Assembly: GCA_964057225.1 (NCBI GenBank)
Contig: OZ059895.1
Location: 21,524,688-21,588,687 of the forward strand
Reading direction: 5' to 3'
Length of the DNA: 64,000 nucleotides
Source of the DNA: Auanema rhodensis
Lineage: Eukaryota; Nematoda; Chromadorea; Rhabditida; Rhabditidae
A program made the position numbers and the translations under genes. The notes below the pieces were generated by a model, which did not search any database, was not told the origin of the DNA, and worked only from the letters and a program-made list of their open reading frames with translations. Below, in pieces: positions 51,955 to 64,000 of this stretch (positions are counted from its first letter, which is position 1; each line of letters starts with the position of its first letter).

Positions 51955-54865
51955 CTTCGATGAATCTCCACCAGGAAGATCGGTGGATGTGTCTTTGCGA
52001 GACTATTCTATTTGAGTTTACTCTTATAGTAGATAATTCTGAATCAGCTGAATGGATGTGGCGAACATCTGGGTAAGAACAGTAAGCTGGTAACTTGAAG
52101 TAGAAAGACCTCCGGGAAACAACAGGGTAATATCATAGGTTATTAACTCGTCGTACTGTGAACATGCACTGTCCCAGGTTCCATTCGGGTAACGCTAACA
52201 TTTCTACGGATGGTTGTGCACTCCTGTAACAAGGGTGCTTCAGTCGATAGTCAGAAACGCTTTATAGAAAAATTAGTTATGATCGTTTGAAAAATGATGC
52301 ATTAGTGTATGTTGAGTTTCCATGTACACTCAACATTGCTTCCAAAAACATTTTGACAAAAATTTTTTCGAGAAATTTCAAAATAATCTAGCAAAAGTAG
52401 ATGTTTTTAGATTCCTTTTTTCAAGGCAAAGACGATGGACAATGTTATTCAACGAAAAAATCAATTCCTCAGGGTGAAAATCGAGGATATAAGTGTGAAC
52501 TTATATCAGTTGATATCTCGGTGCATTTTTAAGCTAGCGCAAATCTGATAACACAGATCGACGCAGCTTAAAAATCCGCATCGAATGCACTATACTACAT
52601 TGAGAAACGCTTTATAGAAAAATTAGTTATGATCGTTTGAAAAATGATGCATTAGTGTATGTTGAGTTTCCATGTACACTCAACATTGCTTCCAAAAACA
52701 TTTTGACAAAAATTTTTTCGAGAAATTTCAAAATAATCTAGCAAAAGTAGATGTTTTTAGATTCATTTTTCCAAGGCAAAGACGATGGACAATGTTATTC
52801 AACGAAAAAATCTATTCTTCAGGGTGAAAATCGAGGATATAAGTGTGAACTTATATCAGTTGATATCTCGGTGCATTTTTAAGCTAGCGCAAATCTGATA
52901 ACACAGATCGACGCAGCTTAAAAATCCGCATCGAATGCACTATACTACATTGAGAAACGCTTTATAGAAAAATTAGTTATGATCGTTTGAAAAATGATGC
53001 ATTAGTGTATGTTGAGTTTCCATGTACACTCAACATTGCTTCCAAAAACATTTTGACAAAAATTTTTTCGAGAAATTTCAAAATAATCTAGCAAAAGTAG
53101 ATGTTTTTAGATTCCTTTTTTCAAGGCAAAGACGATGGACAATGTTATTCAACGAAAAAATCAATTCCTCAGGGTGAAAATCGAGGATATAAGTGTGAAC
53201 TTATATCAGTTGATATCTCGGTGCATTTTTAAGCTAGCGCAAATCTGATAACACAGATCGACGCAGCTTAAAAATCCGCATCGAATGCACTATACTACAT
53301 TGAGAAACGCTTTATAGAAAAATTAGTTATGATCGTTTGAAAAATGATGCATTAGTGTATGTTGAGTTTCCATGTACACTCAACATTGCTTCCAAAAACA
53401 TTTTGACAAAAATTTTTTCGAAAAATTTCAATATAATTTAGCAAAAAGTAGATGTTTTTAGATTCCTTTTTTCAAGGCAAAGACGATGGACATTGTTATT
53501 CAACGAAAAAATTAATTCTTCAGGGTGAAAATCGAGGATATAAGTGTGAACTTATATCAGTTGATATCTCGGTGCATTTTTAAGCTAGCGCAAATCTGAT
53601 AACACAGATCGACGCAGCTCAAAAATCCGCATCGAATGCACTATACTACACTGAGAAACGCTTAATACAAAAATTAGTTATGATCGTTTGAAAAATGATG
53701 CATTAGTGTATGTTGAGTTTCCATGTACACTCAACATTGCTTCCAAAAACATTTTGACAAAAATTTTTTCGAGAAATTTCAAAATAATCTAGCGAAAGTA
53801 GATGTTTTTAGATTCCTTTTTTCAAGGCAAAGACGATGGACAATGTTATTCAACGAAAAAATCAATTCTTCAGGGTGAAAATCGAGGATATAAGTGTGAA
53901 CTTATATCAGTTGATATCTCGGTGCATTTTCAAGCTAGCGCAAATCTGATAACACAGATCGACGCAGCTTAAAAATCCGCATCGAATGCACTATACTACA
54001 CTGAGAAACGCTTAATACAAAAATTAGTTATGATTGTTTGAAAAATGATGCATTAGTGTATGTTGAGTTTCCATGTACACTCAACATTGCTTCCAAAAAT
54101 ATTTTGACAAAAATTTTTTCGAGAAATTTCAAAATAATCTAGCGAAAGTAGATGTTTTTAGATTCCTTTTTTCAAAGCAAAGACGATGGACAATGTTATT
54201 CAACGAAAAAATCAATTCTTCAGGGTGAAAATCGAGGATATAAGTGTGAACTTATATCAGTTGATATCTCGGTGCATTTGCAAGCTAGCGCAAATCTGAT
54301 AACACAGATCGACGCAGCTTAAAAATCCGCATCGAATGCACTATACTACACTGAGAAACGCTTAATACAAAAATTAGTTATGATCGTTTGAAAAATTATG
54401 CATTAGTGTATGTTGAGTTTCCATGTACACTCAACATTGCTTCCAAAAACATTTTGACAAAAATTTTTTCGAAAAATTTTAAAATAATTTATCAAAAAGT
54501 AGATGTTTTTAGATTCCTTTTTTTAAGGCAAAGACGATGGACAATGTTATTCAACGAAAAAATTAATTCTTCAGGGTGAAAATCGAGGATATAAGTGTGA
54601 ACTTATATCAGTTGATATCTCGGTGCATTTTTAAGCTAGCGCAAATCTGATAACACAGATCGACGCAGCTTAAAAATCCGCATCGAATGCACTATACTAC
54701 ATTGAGAAACGCTTTATAGAAAAATTAGTTATGATCGTTTGAAAAATGATGCATTAGTGTATGTTGAGTTTCCATGTACACTCAACATTGCTTCCAAAAA
54801 CATTTTGACAAAAATTTTTTCGAGAAATTTCAAAATAATCTAGCAAAAGTAGATGTTTTTAGATT
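51318..54865 (-). repeat. Right arm of large inverted repeat (3548 bp), partner 43748-47295
   Basis: Mirror image of the left arm. It starts inside the retrotransposon ORF (residue 1059), runs through the last 935 bp of the element and continues into 2613 bp of reverse-oriented satellite. The first mismatch outside the arm is at 54866, where TTTCTTTTTTT replaces the TTCCTTTTTTC type. The two arms are separated by 47296-51317, about 4.0 kb of unique element sequence. Confidence 0.9.
51955..52252 (+). other. Retrotransposon 3' UTR and 3' terminus
   Basis: 298 bp from the stop codon to the satellite junction, ending CAGTCGATAGTC with no poly(A) or simple repeat. It contains a 6-bp stem TCCACC/GGTGGA at 51967-51987. 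In R2/R4-type elements the folded 3' UTR is the recognition signal that the reverse transcriptase binds to start cDNA synthesis. An apparently identical inverted copy is at 46361-46658. Confidence 0.85.
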
Positions 54866-57289
54866 TCTTTTTTTAAGGCAAAGACGATGGACAATGTTAT
54901 TCAACGAAAAAATTAATTCTTCAGGGTGAAAATCGAGGATATAAGTGTGAACTTATATCAGTTGATATCTCGGTGCATTTCTAAGCTAGCGCAAATCTGA
55001 TAACACAGATCGACGCAGCTTAAAAATCCGCATCGAATGCACTATACTACATTGAGAAACGCTTTATAGAAAAATTAGTTATGATCGTTTGAAAAATGAT
55101 GCATTAGTGTATGTTGAGTTTCCATGTACACTCAACATTGCTTCCAAAAACATTTTGACAAAAATTTTTTCGAGAAATTTCAAAATAATCTAGCAAAAGT
55201 AGATGTTTTTAGATTCATTTTTTCAAGGCAAAGACGATGGACAATGTTATTCAACGAAAAAATCTATTCTTCAGGGTGAAAATCGAGGATATAAGTGTGA
55301 ACTTATATCAGTTGATATCTCGGTGCATTTTTAAGCTAGCGCAAATCTGATAACACAGATCGACGCAGCTTAAAAATCCGCATCGAATGCACTATACTAC
55401 ATTGAGAAACGCTTTATAGAAAAATTAGTTATGATCGTTTGAAAAATGATGCATTAGTGTATGTTGAGTTTCCATGTACACTCAACATTGCTTCCAAAAA
55501 CATTTTGACAAAAATTTTTTCGAGAAATTTCAAAATAATCTAGCAAAAGTAGATGTTTTTAGATTTATTTTTTCAAGGCAAAGACGATGGACAATGTTAT
55601 TCAACGAAAAAATCTATTCTTCAGGGTGAAAATCGAGGATATAAGTGTGAACTTATATCAGTTGATATCTCGGTGCATTTTTAAGCTAGCGCAAATCTGA
55701 TAACACAGATCGACGCAGCTTAAAAATCCGCATCGAATGCACTATACTACATTGAGAAACGCTTTATAGAAAAATTAGTTATGATCGTTTGAAAAATGAT
55801 GCATTAGTGTATGTTGAGTTTCCATGTACACTCAACATTGCTTCCAAAAACATTTTGACAAAAATTTTTTCGAAAAATTTCAATATAATTTAGCAAAAAG
55901 TAGATGTTTTTAGATTCCTTTTTTCAAGGCAAAGACGATGGACATTGTTATTCAACGAAAAAATTAATTCTTCAGGGTGAAAATCGAGGATATAAGTGTG
56001 AACTTATATCAGTTGATATCTCGGTGCATTTTTAAGCTAGCGCAAATCTGAGAACACAGATCGACGCAGCTTAAAAATCCGCATCGAATGCACTATACTA
56101 CATTGAGAAACGCTTTATAGAAAAATTAGTTATAATCGTTTGAAAAATGATGCATTAGTGTATGTTGAGTTTCCATGTACACTCAACATTGCTTCCAAAA
56201 ACATTTTGACAAAAATTTTTTCGAGAAATTTCAAAATAATCTAGCAAAAGTAGATGTTTTCAGATTCCTTTTTTCAAGGCAAAGACGATGGACAATGTTA
56301 TTCAACGAAAAAATCAATTCTTCAGGGTGAAAATCGAGGATATAAGTGTGAACTTATATCAGTTGATATCTCGGTGCATTTTTAAGCTAGCGCAAATCTG
56401 ATAACACAGATCGACGCAGCTTAAAAATCCGCATCGAATGCACTGTACTACACTGAGAAACGCTTAATACAAAAATTAGTTATGATCGTTTGAAAAATTA
56501 TGCATTAGTGTATGTTGAGTTTCCATGTACACTCAACATTGCTTCCAAAAACATTTTGACAAAAATTTTTTCGAGAAATTTCAAAATAATCTAGCACAAG
56601 TAGATGTTTTTAGATTTCTTTTTTTAAGGCAAAGACGATGGACAATGTTATTCAACGAAAAAATTAATTCTTCAGGGTGAAAATCGAGGATATAAGTGTG
56701 AACTTATATCAGTTGATATCTCGGTGCATTTTTAAGCTAGCGCAAATCTGAGAACACAGATCGACGCAGCTTAAAAATCCGCATCGAATGCACTATACTA
56801 CATTGAGAAACGCTTTATAGAAAAATTAGTTATGATCGTTTGAAAAATGATGCATTAGTGTATGTTGAGTTTCCATGTACACTCAACATTGCTTCCAAAA
56901 ACATTTTGACAAAAATTTTTTCGAGAAATTTCAAAATAATCTAGCACAAGTAGATGTTTTTAGATTCCTTTTTTTAAGGCAAAGACGATGGACAATGTTA
57001 TTCAACGAAAAAATTAATTCTTCAGGGTGAAAATCGAGGATATAAGTGTGAACTTATATCAGTTGATATCTCGGTGCATTTTTAAGCTAGCGCAAATCTG
57101 AGAACACAGATCGACGCAGCTTAAAAATCCGCATCGAATGCACTATACTACATTGAGAAACGCTTTATAGAAAAATTAGTTATGATCGTTTGAAAAATGA
57201 TGCATTAGTGTATGTTGAGTTTCCATGTACACTCAACATTGCTTCCAAAAACATTTTGACAAAAATTTTTTCGAAAAATTTCAATATAA
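52253..57289 (-). repeat. Satellite array in reverse orientation (about 14 monomers)
   Basis: The same 350/351-bp satellite, but every monomer reads on the minus strand. It begins at the retrotransposon 3' junction (AGAAACGCTT) and ends at TTTCAATATAA|CCGAGATATC, where forward-oriented monomers resume. It is a patchwork: 52253-54865 mirrors 43748-46360, and 54847-57289 mirrors 58127-60569. No gene is present. One monomer is open in the 63-codon frame (54388-54579) because it mirrors such a monomer at 44034-44225. Confidence 0.95.
54847..57289 (-). repeat. Left arm of second inverted repeat (2443 bp), partner 58127-60569
   Basis: Position p pairs with 115416-p. Rare variants are mirrored: GCACAAG at 56594 and 56944 with CTTGTGC at 58816 and 58466; GCACTGTACTAC near 56441; TTTTCAGATTCC near 56258; TTATAATCG near 56130; GCATTTCTAAGC near 54974. 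The outer limit is the mismatch 54846/60570. The inner limit is 57289/58127. Confidence 0.85.
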
Positions 57290-57299
57290 CCGAGATATC
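57280..57299. other. Satellite inversion breakpoint
   Basis: Reverse-oriented monomer sequence TTCAATATAA stops at 57289 and forward-oriented CCGAGATATC starts at 57290. Both parent monomers have an A at the join, so there is at most 1 bp of microhomology. No transposon, filler or gene lies at the join. Confidence 0.9.
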
Positions 57300-60200
57300 A
57301 ACTGATATAAGTTCACACTTATATCCTCGATTTTCACCCTGAAGAATTAATTTTTTCGTTGAATAACAATGTCCATCGTCTTTGCCTTGAAAAAAGGAAT
57401 CTAAAAACATCTACTTTTTGCTAAATTATATTGAAATTTTTCGAAAAAATTTTTGTCAAAATGTTTTTGGAAGCAATGTTGAGTGTACATGGAAACTCAA
57501 CATACACTAATGCATCATTTTTCAAACGATCATAACTAATTTTTCTATAAAGCGTTTCTCAATGTAGTATAGTGCATTCGATGCGGATTTTTAAGCTGCG
57601 TCGATCTGTGTTATCAGATTTGCGCTAGCTTAAAAATGCACCGAGATATCAACTGATATAAGTTCACACTTATATCCTCGATTTTCACCCTGAAGAATAG
57701 ATTTTTTCGTTGAATAACATTGTCCATCGTCTTTGCCTTGAAAAAATAAATCTAAAAACATCTACTTTTGCTAGATTATTTTGAAATTTCTCGAAAAAAT
57801 TTTTGTCAAAATGTTTTTGGAAGCAATGTTGAGTGTACATGGAAACTCAACATACACTAATGCATCATTTTTCAAACGATCATAACTAATTTTTCTATAA
57901 AGCGTTTCTCAATGTAGTATAGTGCATTCGATGCGGATTTTTAAGCTGCGTCGATCTGTGTTATCAGATTTGCGCTAGCTTAAAAATGCACCGAGATATC
58001 AACTGATATAAGTTCACACTTATATCCTCGATTTTCAACCTGAAGAATTAATTTTTTCGTTGAATAACATTGTCCATCGTCTTTGCCTTGAAAAAAGGAA
58101 TCTAAAAACATCTACTTTTTGCTAAATTATATTGAAATTTTTCGAAAAAATTTTTGTCAAAATGTTTTTGGAAGCAATGTTGAGTGTACATGGAAACTCA
58201 ACATACACTAATGCATCATTTTTCAAACGATCATAACTAATTTTTCTATAAAGCGTTTCTCAATGTAGTATAGTGCATTCGATGCGGATTTTTAAGCTGC
58301 GTCGATCTGTGTTCTCAGATTTGCGCTAGCTTAAAAATGCACCGAGATATCAACTGATATAAGTTCACACTTATATCCTCGATTTTCACCCTGAAGAATT
58401 AATTTTTTCGTTGAATAACATTGTCCATCGTCTTTGCCTTAAAAAAAGGAATCTAAAAACATCTACTTGTGCTAGATTATTTTGAAATTTCTCGAAAAAA
58501 TTTTTGTCAAAATGTTTTTGGAAGCAATGTTGAGTGTACATGGAAACTCAACATACACTAATGCATCATTTTTCAAACGATCATAACTAATTTTTCTATA
58601 AAGCGTTTCTCAATGTAGTATAGTGCATTCGATGCGGATTTTTAAGCTGCGTCGATCTGTGTTCTCAGATTTGCGCTAGCTTAAAAATGCACCGAGATAT
58701 CAACTGATATAAGTTCACACTTATATCCTCGATTTTCACCCTGAAGAATTAATTTTTTCGTTGAATAACATTGTCCATCGTCTTTGCCTTAAAAAAAGAA
58801 ATCTAAAAACATCTACTTGTGCTAGATTATTTTGAAATTTCTCGAAAAAATTTTTGTCAAAATGTTTTTGGAAGCAATGTTGAGTGTACATGGAAACTCA
58901 ACATACACTAATGCATAATTTTTCAAACGATCATAACTAATTTTTGTATTAAGCGTTTCTCAGTGTAGTACAGTGCATTCGATGCGGATTTTTAAGCTGC
59001 GTCGATCTGTGTTATCAGATTTGCGCTAGCTTAAAAATGCACCGAGATATCAACTGATATAAGTTCACACTTATATCCTCGATTTTCACCCTGAAGAATT
59101 GATTTTTTCGTTGAATAACATTGTCCATCGTCTTTGCCTTGAAAAAAGGAATCTGAAAACATCTACTTTTGCTAGATTATTTTGAAATTTCTCGAAAAAA
59201 TTTTTGTCAAAATGTTTTTGGAAGCAATGTTGAGTGTACATGGAAACTCAACATACACTAATGCATCATTTTTCAAACGATTATAACTAATTTTTCTATA
59301 AAGCGTTTCTCAATGTAGTATAGTGCATTCGATGCGGATTTTTAAGCTGCGTCGATCTGTGTTCTCAGATTTGCGCTAGCTTAAAAATGCACCGAGATAT
59401 CAACTGATATAAGTTCACACTTATATCCTCGATTTTCACCCTGAAGAATTAATTTTTTCGTTGAATAACAATGTCCATCGTCTTTGCCTTGAAAAAAGGA
59501 ATCTAAAAACATCTACTTTTTGCTAAATTATATTGAAATTTTTCGAAAAAATTTTTGTCAAAATGTTTTTGGAAGCAATGTTGAGTGTACATGGAAACTC
59601 AACATACACTAATGCATCATTTTTCAAACGATCATAACTAATTTTTCTATAAAGCGTTTCTCAATGTAGTATAGTGCATTCGATGCGGATTTTTAAGCTG
59701 CGTCGATCTGTGTTATCAGATTTGCGCTAGCTTAAAAATGCACCGAGATATCAACTGATATAAGTTCACACTTATATCGTCGATTTTCACCCTGAAGAAT
59801 AGATTTTTTCGTTGAATAACATTGTCCATCGTCTTTGCCTTGAAAAAATAAATCTAAAAACATCTACTTTTGCTAGATTATTTTGAAATTTCTCGAAAAA
59901 ATTTTTGTCAAAATGTTTTTGGAAGCAATGTTGAGTGTACATGGAAACTCAACATACACTAATGCATCATTTTTCAAACGATCATAACTAATTTTTCTAT
60001 AAAGCGTTTCTCAATGTAGTATAGTGCATTCGATGCGGATTTTTAAGCTGCGTCGATCTGTGTTATCAGATTTGCGCTAGCTTAAAAATGCACCGAGATA
60101 TCAACTGATATAAGTTCACACTTATATCCTCGATTTTCACCCTGAAGAATAGATTTTTTCGTTGAATAACATTGTCCATCGTCTTTGCCTTGAAAAAATG

Positions 60201-63200
60201 AATCTAAAAACATCTACTTTTGCTAGATTATTTTGAAATTTCTCGAAAAAATTTTTGTCAAAATGTTTTTGGAAGCAATGTTGAGTGTACATGGAAACTC
60301 AACATACACTAATGCATCATTTTTCAAACGATCATAACTAATTTTTCTATAAAGCGTTTCTCAATGTAGTATAGTGCATTCGATGCGGATTTTTAAGCTG
60401 CGTCGATCTGTGTTATCAGATTTGCGCTAGCTTAGAAATGCACCGAGATATCAACTGATATAAGTTCACACTTATATCCTCGATTTTCACCCTGAAGAAT
60501 TAATTTTTTCGTTGAATAACATTGTCCATCGTCTTTGCCTTAAAAAAAGAAATCTAAAAACATCTACTTGTGCTAGATTATTTTGAAATTTCTCGAAAAA
60601 ATTTTTGTCAAAATGTTTTTGGAAGCAATGTTGAGTGTACATGGAAACTCAACATACACTAATGCATAATTTTTCAAACGATCATAACTAATTTTTGTAT
60701 TAAGCGTTTCTCAGTGTAGTACAGTGCATTCGATGCGGATTTTTAAGCTGCGTCGATCTGTGTTCTCAGATTTGCGCTAGCTTAAAAATGCACCGAGATA
60801 TCAACTGATATAAGTTCACACTTATATCCTCGATTTTCACCCTGAAGAATTGATTTTTTCGTTGAATCACATTGTCCATCGTCTTTGCCTTGAAAAAAGG
60901 AATCTGAAAACATCTACTTTTGCTAGATTATTTTGAAATTTCTCGAAAAAATTTTTGTCAAAATGTTTTTGGAAGCAATGTTGAGTGTACATGGAAACTC
61001 AACATACACTAATGCATCATTTTTCAAACGATCATAACTAATTTTTCTATAAAGCGTTTCTCAATGTAGTATAGTGCATTCGATGCGGATTTTTAAGCTG
61101 CGTCGATCTGTGTTCTCAGATTTGCGCTAGCTTAAAAATGCACCGAGATATCAACTGATATAAGTTCACACTTATATCCTCGATTTTCACCCTGAAGAAT
61201 TAATTTTTTCGTTGAATAACAATGTCCATCGTCTTTGCCTTGAAAAAAGGAATCTAAAAACATCTACTTTTTGCTAAATTATATTGAAATTTTTCGAAAA
61301 AATTTTTGTCAAAATGTTTTTGGAAGCAATGTTGAGTGTACATGGAAACTCAACATACACTAATGCATCATTTTTCAAACGATCATAACTAATTTTTCTA
61401 TAAAGCGTTTCTCAATGTAGTATAGTGCATTCGATGCGGATTTTTAAGCTGCGTCGATCTGTGTTATCAGATTTGCGCTAGCTTAAAAATGCACCGAGAT
61501 ATCAACTGATATAAGTTCACACTTATATCCTCGATTTTCACCCTGAAGAATAGATTTTTTCGTTGAATAACATTGTCCATCGTCTTTGCCTTGAAAAAAT
61601 GAATCTAAAAACATCTACTTTTGCTAGATTATTTTGAAATTTCTCGAAAAAATTTTTGTCAAAATGTTTTTGGAAGCAATGTTGAGTGTACATGGAAACT
61701 CAACATACACTAATGCATCATTTTTCAAACGATCATAACTAATTTTTCTATAAAGCGTTTCTCAATGTAGTATAGTGCATTCGATGCGGATTTTTAAGCT
61801 GCGTCGATCTGTGTTATCAGATTTGCGCTAGCTTAAAAATGCACCGAGATATCAACTGATATAAGTTCACACTTATATCCTCGATTTTCACCCTGAAGAA
61901 TTAATTTTTTCGTTGAATAACATTGTCCATCGTCTTTGCCTTGAAAAAAGGAATCTAAGAACATCTACTTTTTGCTAAATTATATTGAAAATTTCTCGAA
62001 AAAATTTTTGTCAAAATGTTTTTGGAAGCAATGTTGAGTGTACATGGAAACTCAACATACACTAATGCATAATTTTTCAAACGATCATAACTAATTTTTC
62101 TATAAAGCGTTTCTCAATGTAGTATAGTGCATTCGATGCGGATTTTTAAGCTGCGTCGATCTGTGTTCTCAGATTTGCGCTAGCGTAAAAATGCACCGAG
62201 ATATCAACTGATATAAGTTCACACTTATATCCTCGATTTTCACCCTGAAGAATTGATTTTTTCGTTGAATTACATTGTCCATCGTCTTTGCCTTGGAAAA
62301 AGGAATCTAAAAACATCTACTTTTGCTAGATTATTTTGAAATTTCTCGAAAAAATTTTTGTCAAAATGTTTTTGGAAGCAATGTTGAGTGTACATGGAAA
62401 CTCAACATACACTAATGCATAATTTTTCAAACGATCATAACTAATTTTTGTATTAAGCGTTTCTCAATGTAGTATAGTGCATTCGATGCGGATTTTTAAG
62501 CTGCGTCGATCTGTGTTATCAGATTTGCGCTAGCTTAAAAATGCACCGAGATATCAACTGATATAAGTTCACACTTATATCCTCGATTTTCACCCTGAAG
62601 AATTAATTTTTTCGTTGAATAACAATGTCCATCGTCTTTGCCTTGAAAAAAGGAATCTAAAAACATCTACTTTTTGCTAAATTATATTGAAATTTTTCGA
62701 AAAAATTTTTGTCAAAATGTTTTTGGAAGCAATGTTGAGTGTACATGGAAACTCAACATACACTAATGCATAATTTTTCAAACGATCATAACTAAATTTT
62801 GTATTAAGCGTTTCTCAATGTAGTATAGTGCATTCGATGCGGATTTTTAAGCTGCGTCGATCTGTGTTATCAGATTTGCGCTAGCTTAAAAATGCACCGA
62901 GATATCAACTGATATAAGTTCACACTTATATCCTCGATTTTCAACCTGAAGAATTAATTTTTTCGTTGAATAACATTGTCCATCGTCTTTGCCTTAAAAA
63001 AAGGAATCTAAAAACATCTACTTTTTGATAAATTATTTTAAAATTTTTCGAAAAAATTTTTGTCAAAATGTTTTTGGAAGCAATGTTGAGTGTACATGGA
63101 AACTCAACATACACTAATGCATCATTTTTCAAACGATCATAACTAATTTTTCTATAAAGCGTTTCTCAATGTAGTATAGTGCATTCGATGCGGATTTTTA

Positions 63201-64000
63201 AGCTGCGTCGATCTGTGTTATCAGATTTGCGCTAGCTTAAAAATGCACCGAGATATCAACTGATATAAGTTCACACTTATATCCTCGATTTTCAACCTGA
63301 AGAATTAATTTTTTCGTTGAATAACATTGTCCATCGTCTTTGCCTTAAAAAAAGGAATCTAAAAACATCTACTTTTTGATAAATTATTTTAAAATTTTTC
63401 GAAAAAATTTTTGTCAAAATGTTTTTGGAAGCAATGTTGAGTGTACATGGAAACTCAACATACACTAATGCATCATTTTTCAAACGATCATAACTAATTT
63501 TTCTATAAAGCGTTTCTCAATGTAGTATAGTGCATTCGATGCGGATTTTTAAGCTGCGTCGATCTGTGTTATCAGATTTGCGCTAGCTTAAAAATGCACC
63601 GAGATATCAACTGATATAAGTTCACACTTATATCCTCGATTTTCACCCTGAAGAATTAATTTTTTCGTTGAATAACATTGTCCATCGTCTTTGCCTTAAA
63701 AAAAGGAATCTAAAAACATCTACTTTTTGATAAATTATTTTAAAATTTTTCGAAAAAATTTTTGTCAAAATGTTTTTGGAAGCAATGTTGAGTGTACATG
63801 GAAACTCAACATACACTAATGCATAATTTTTCAAACGATCATAACTAATTTTTGTATTAAGCGTTTCTCAGTGTAGTATAGTGCATTCGATGCGGATTTT
63901 TAAGCTGCGTCGATCTGTGTTCTCAGATTTGCGCTAGCGTAAAAATGCACCGAGATATCAACTGATATAAGTTCACACTTATATCCTCGATTTTCACCCT
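57290..64000 (+). repeat. Satellite array, forward orientation resumed (about 19 monomers)
   Basis: Forward-oriented 350/351-bp monomers, starting mid-monomer at CCGAGATATC and running to the window end, where the array continues. Three successive monomers near 62941-63834 are of the type that keeps the 63-codon antisense frame open. A 5-monomer block recurs at 1751 bp (CTTGTGC at 58816 and 60567; GGAATCTGAAAAC near 59150 and 60900). No gene or other insertion is present. Confidence 0.96.
58127..60569 (+). repeat. Right arm of second inverted repeat (2443 bp), partner 54847-57289
   Basis: Forward-oriented mirror of 54847-57289. The spacer between the arms, 57290-58126 (837 bp), is forward satellite that directly precedes this arm. 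Diagnostic variants include CGATTATAAC near 59279, GAATAGATT with AAAAAATAAATC near 59850, and GCTTAGAAATGC near 60431. Confidence 0.85.

Larger units (their letters stand above)
47317..52252 (+). mobile_element. Full-length R4-like non-LTR retrotransposon (RLE type)
   Basis: A 4936-bp unit: predicted HDV-like ribozyme at the 5' end, 5' UTR, one ORF of 1270 codons, a 298-bp 3' UTR, no LTRs, no terminal inverted repeats and no poly(A) tail. A single ORF with a central reverse transcriptase and a C-terminal CCHC knuckle plus restriction-like endonuclease is the architecture of the R2, R4, CRE, NeSL and HERO groups. The DDLKLYA motif and the long DENISRKYNKY and VVPVVVG segments point to R4/Dong relatives. 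Lack of poly(A) fits RLE elements, which recognise their own 3' UTR. The 3' end abuts satellite at GATAGTC|AGAAACGC. No 5' target flank is left, so target-site duplication or deletion cannot be read. The ORF is intact, so the copy is young and may be active. Confidence 0.88.

Noticed and set aside
46361-52252. Simple 5' inversion by twin priming
   Set aside because: Twin priming inverts the 5' part without duplicating sequence. Here the 3' end and the satellite flank are duplicated in inverted form.
46361-52252. Foldback or DNA transposon with long terminal inverted repeats
   Set aside because: The inverted repeats extend about 2.6 kb into ordinary satellite on both sides and consist of a retrotransposon 3' end. 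There is no transposase.
57180-57410. 76-codon minus-strand reading frame
   Set aside because: It runs across the satellite inversion junction at 57289 and joins two satellite frames by chance.

Overview
The window looks like constitutive heterochromatin of a eukaryote, probably an invertebrate animal. About 58 kb of the 64 kb is one AT-rich satellite DNA in tandem monomers of 350 or 351 bp, roughly 165 copies. The only complete gene is the single open reading frame of a non-LTR retrotransposon that carries a restriction-like endonuclease (RLE), most like the R4 clade and more distantly R2. Nothing looks bacterial: there are no operons, tRNAs, rRNAs or CRISPR arrays. The host species cannot be named from this sequence alone.

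Layout: (1) 1-46360, satellite in forward orientation. (2) 46361-47295, a 935-bp fragment of the 3' end of the retrotransposon on the minus strand. (3) 47296-47316, a short oligo-T-rich filler. (4) 47317-52252, an apparently full-length retrotransposon on the plus strand: a predicted HDV-like self-cleaving ribozyme at its 5' end, an 825-bp 5' UTR, an intact 1270-codon ORF (Myb-like domain, reverse transcriptase, CCHC knuckle, RLE) and a 298-bp 3' UTR without poly(A). (5) 52253-57289, satellite in reverse orientation. (6) 57290-64000, satellite in forward orientation again.

The most striking structure is a large imperfect palindrome centred on the retrotransposon. Arms 43748-47295 and 51318-54865 (3548 bp each) are reverse complements of each other, and each contains about 2.6 kb of satellite plus the last 935 bp of the element. 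The spacer is the remainder of the element and ends almost exactly at the predicted ribozyme cleavage site. This is what would be expected if the first-strand cDNA made by target-primed reverse transcription folded back, primed on itself and was copied out through the 3' end into the flanking target. A second inverted repeat (arms 54847-57289 and 58127-60569, spacer 837 bp) restores forward orientation. It meets the first palindrome within a 19-bp stretch shared by both. A misassembly or inverted chimera must be excluded.

Inside the satellite, variant monomers recur in register and form higher-order repeats of 5 monomers (1750-1754 bp) and 6 monomers (2102 bp), which points to recent local amplification. 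Each monomer carries several dyad symmetries, including a 51-nt near-perfect hairpin.
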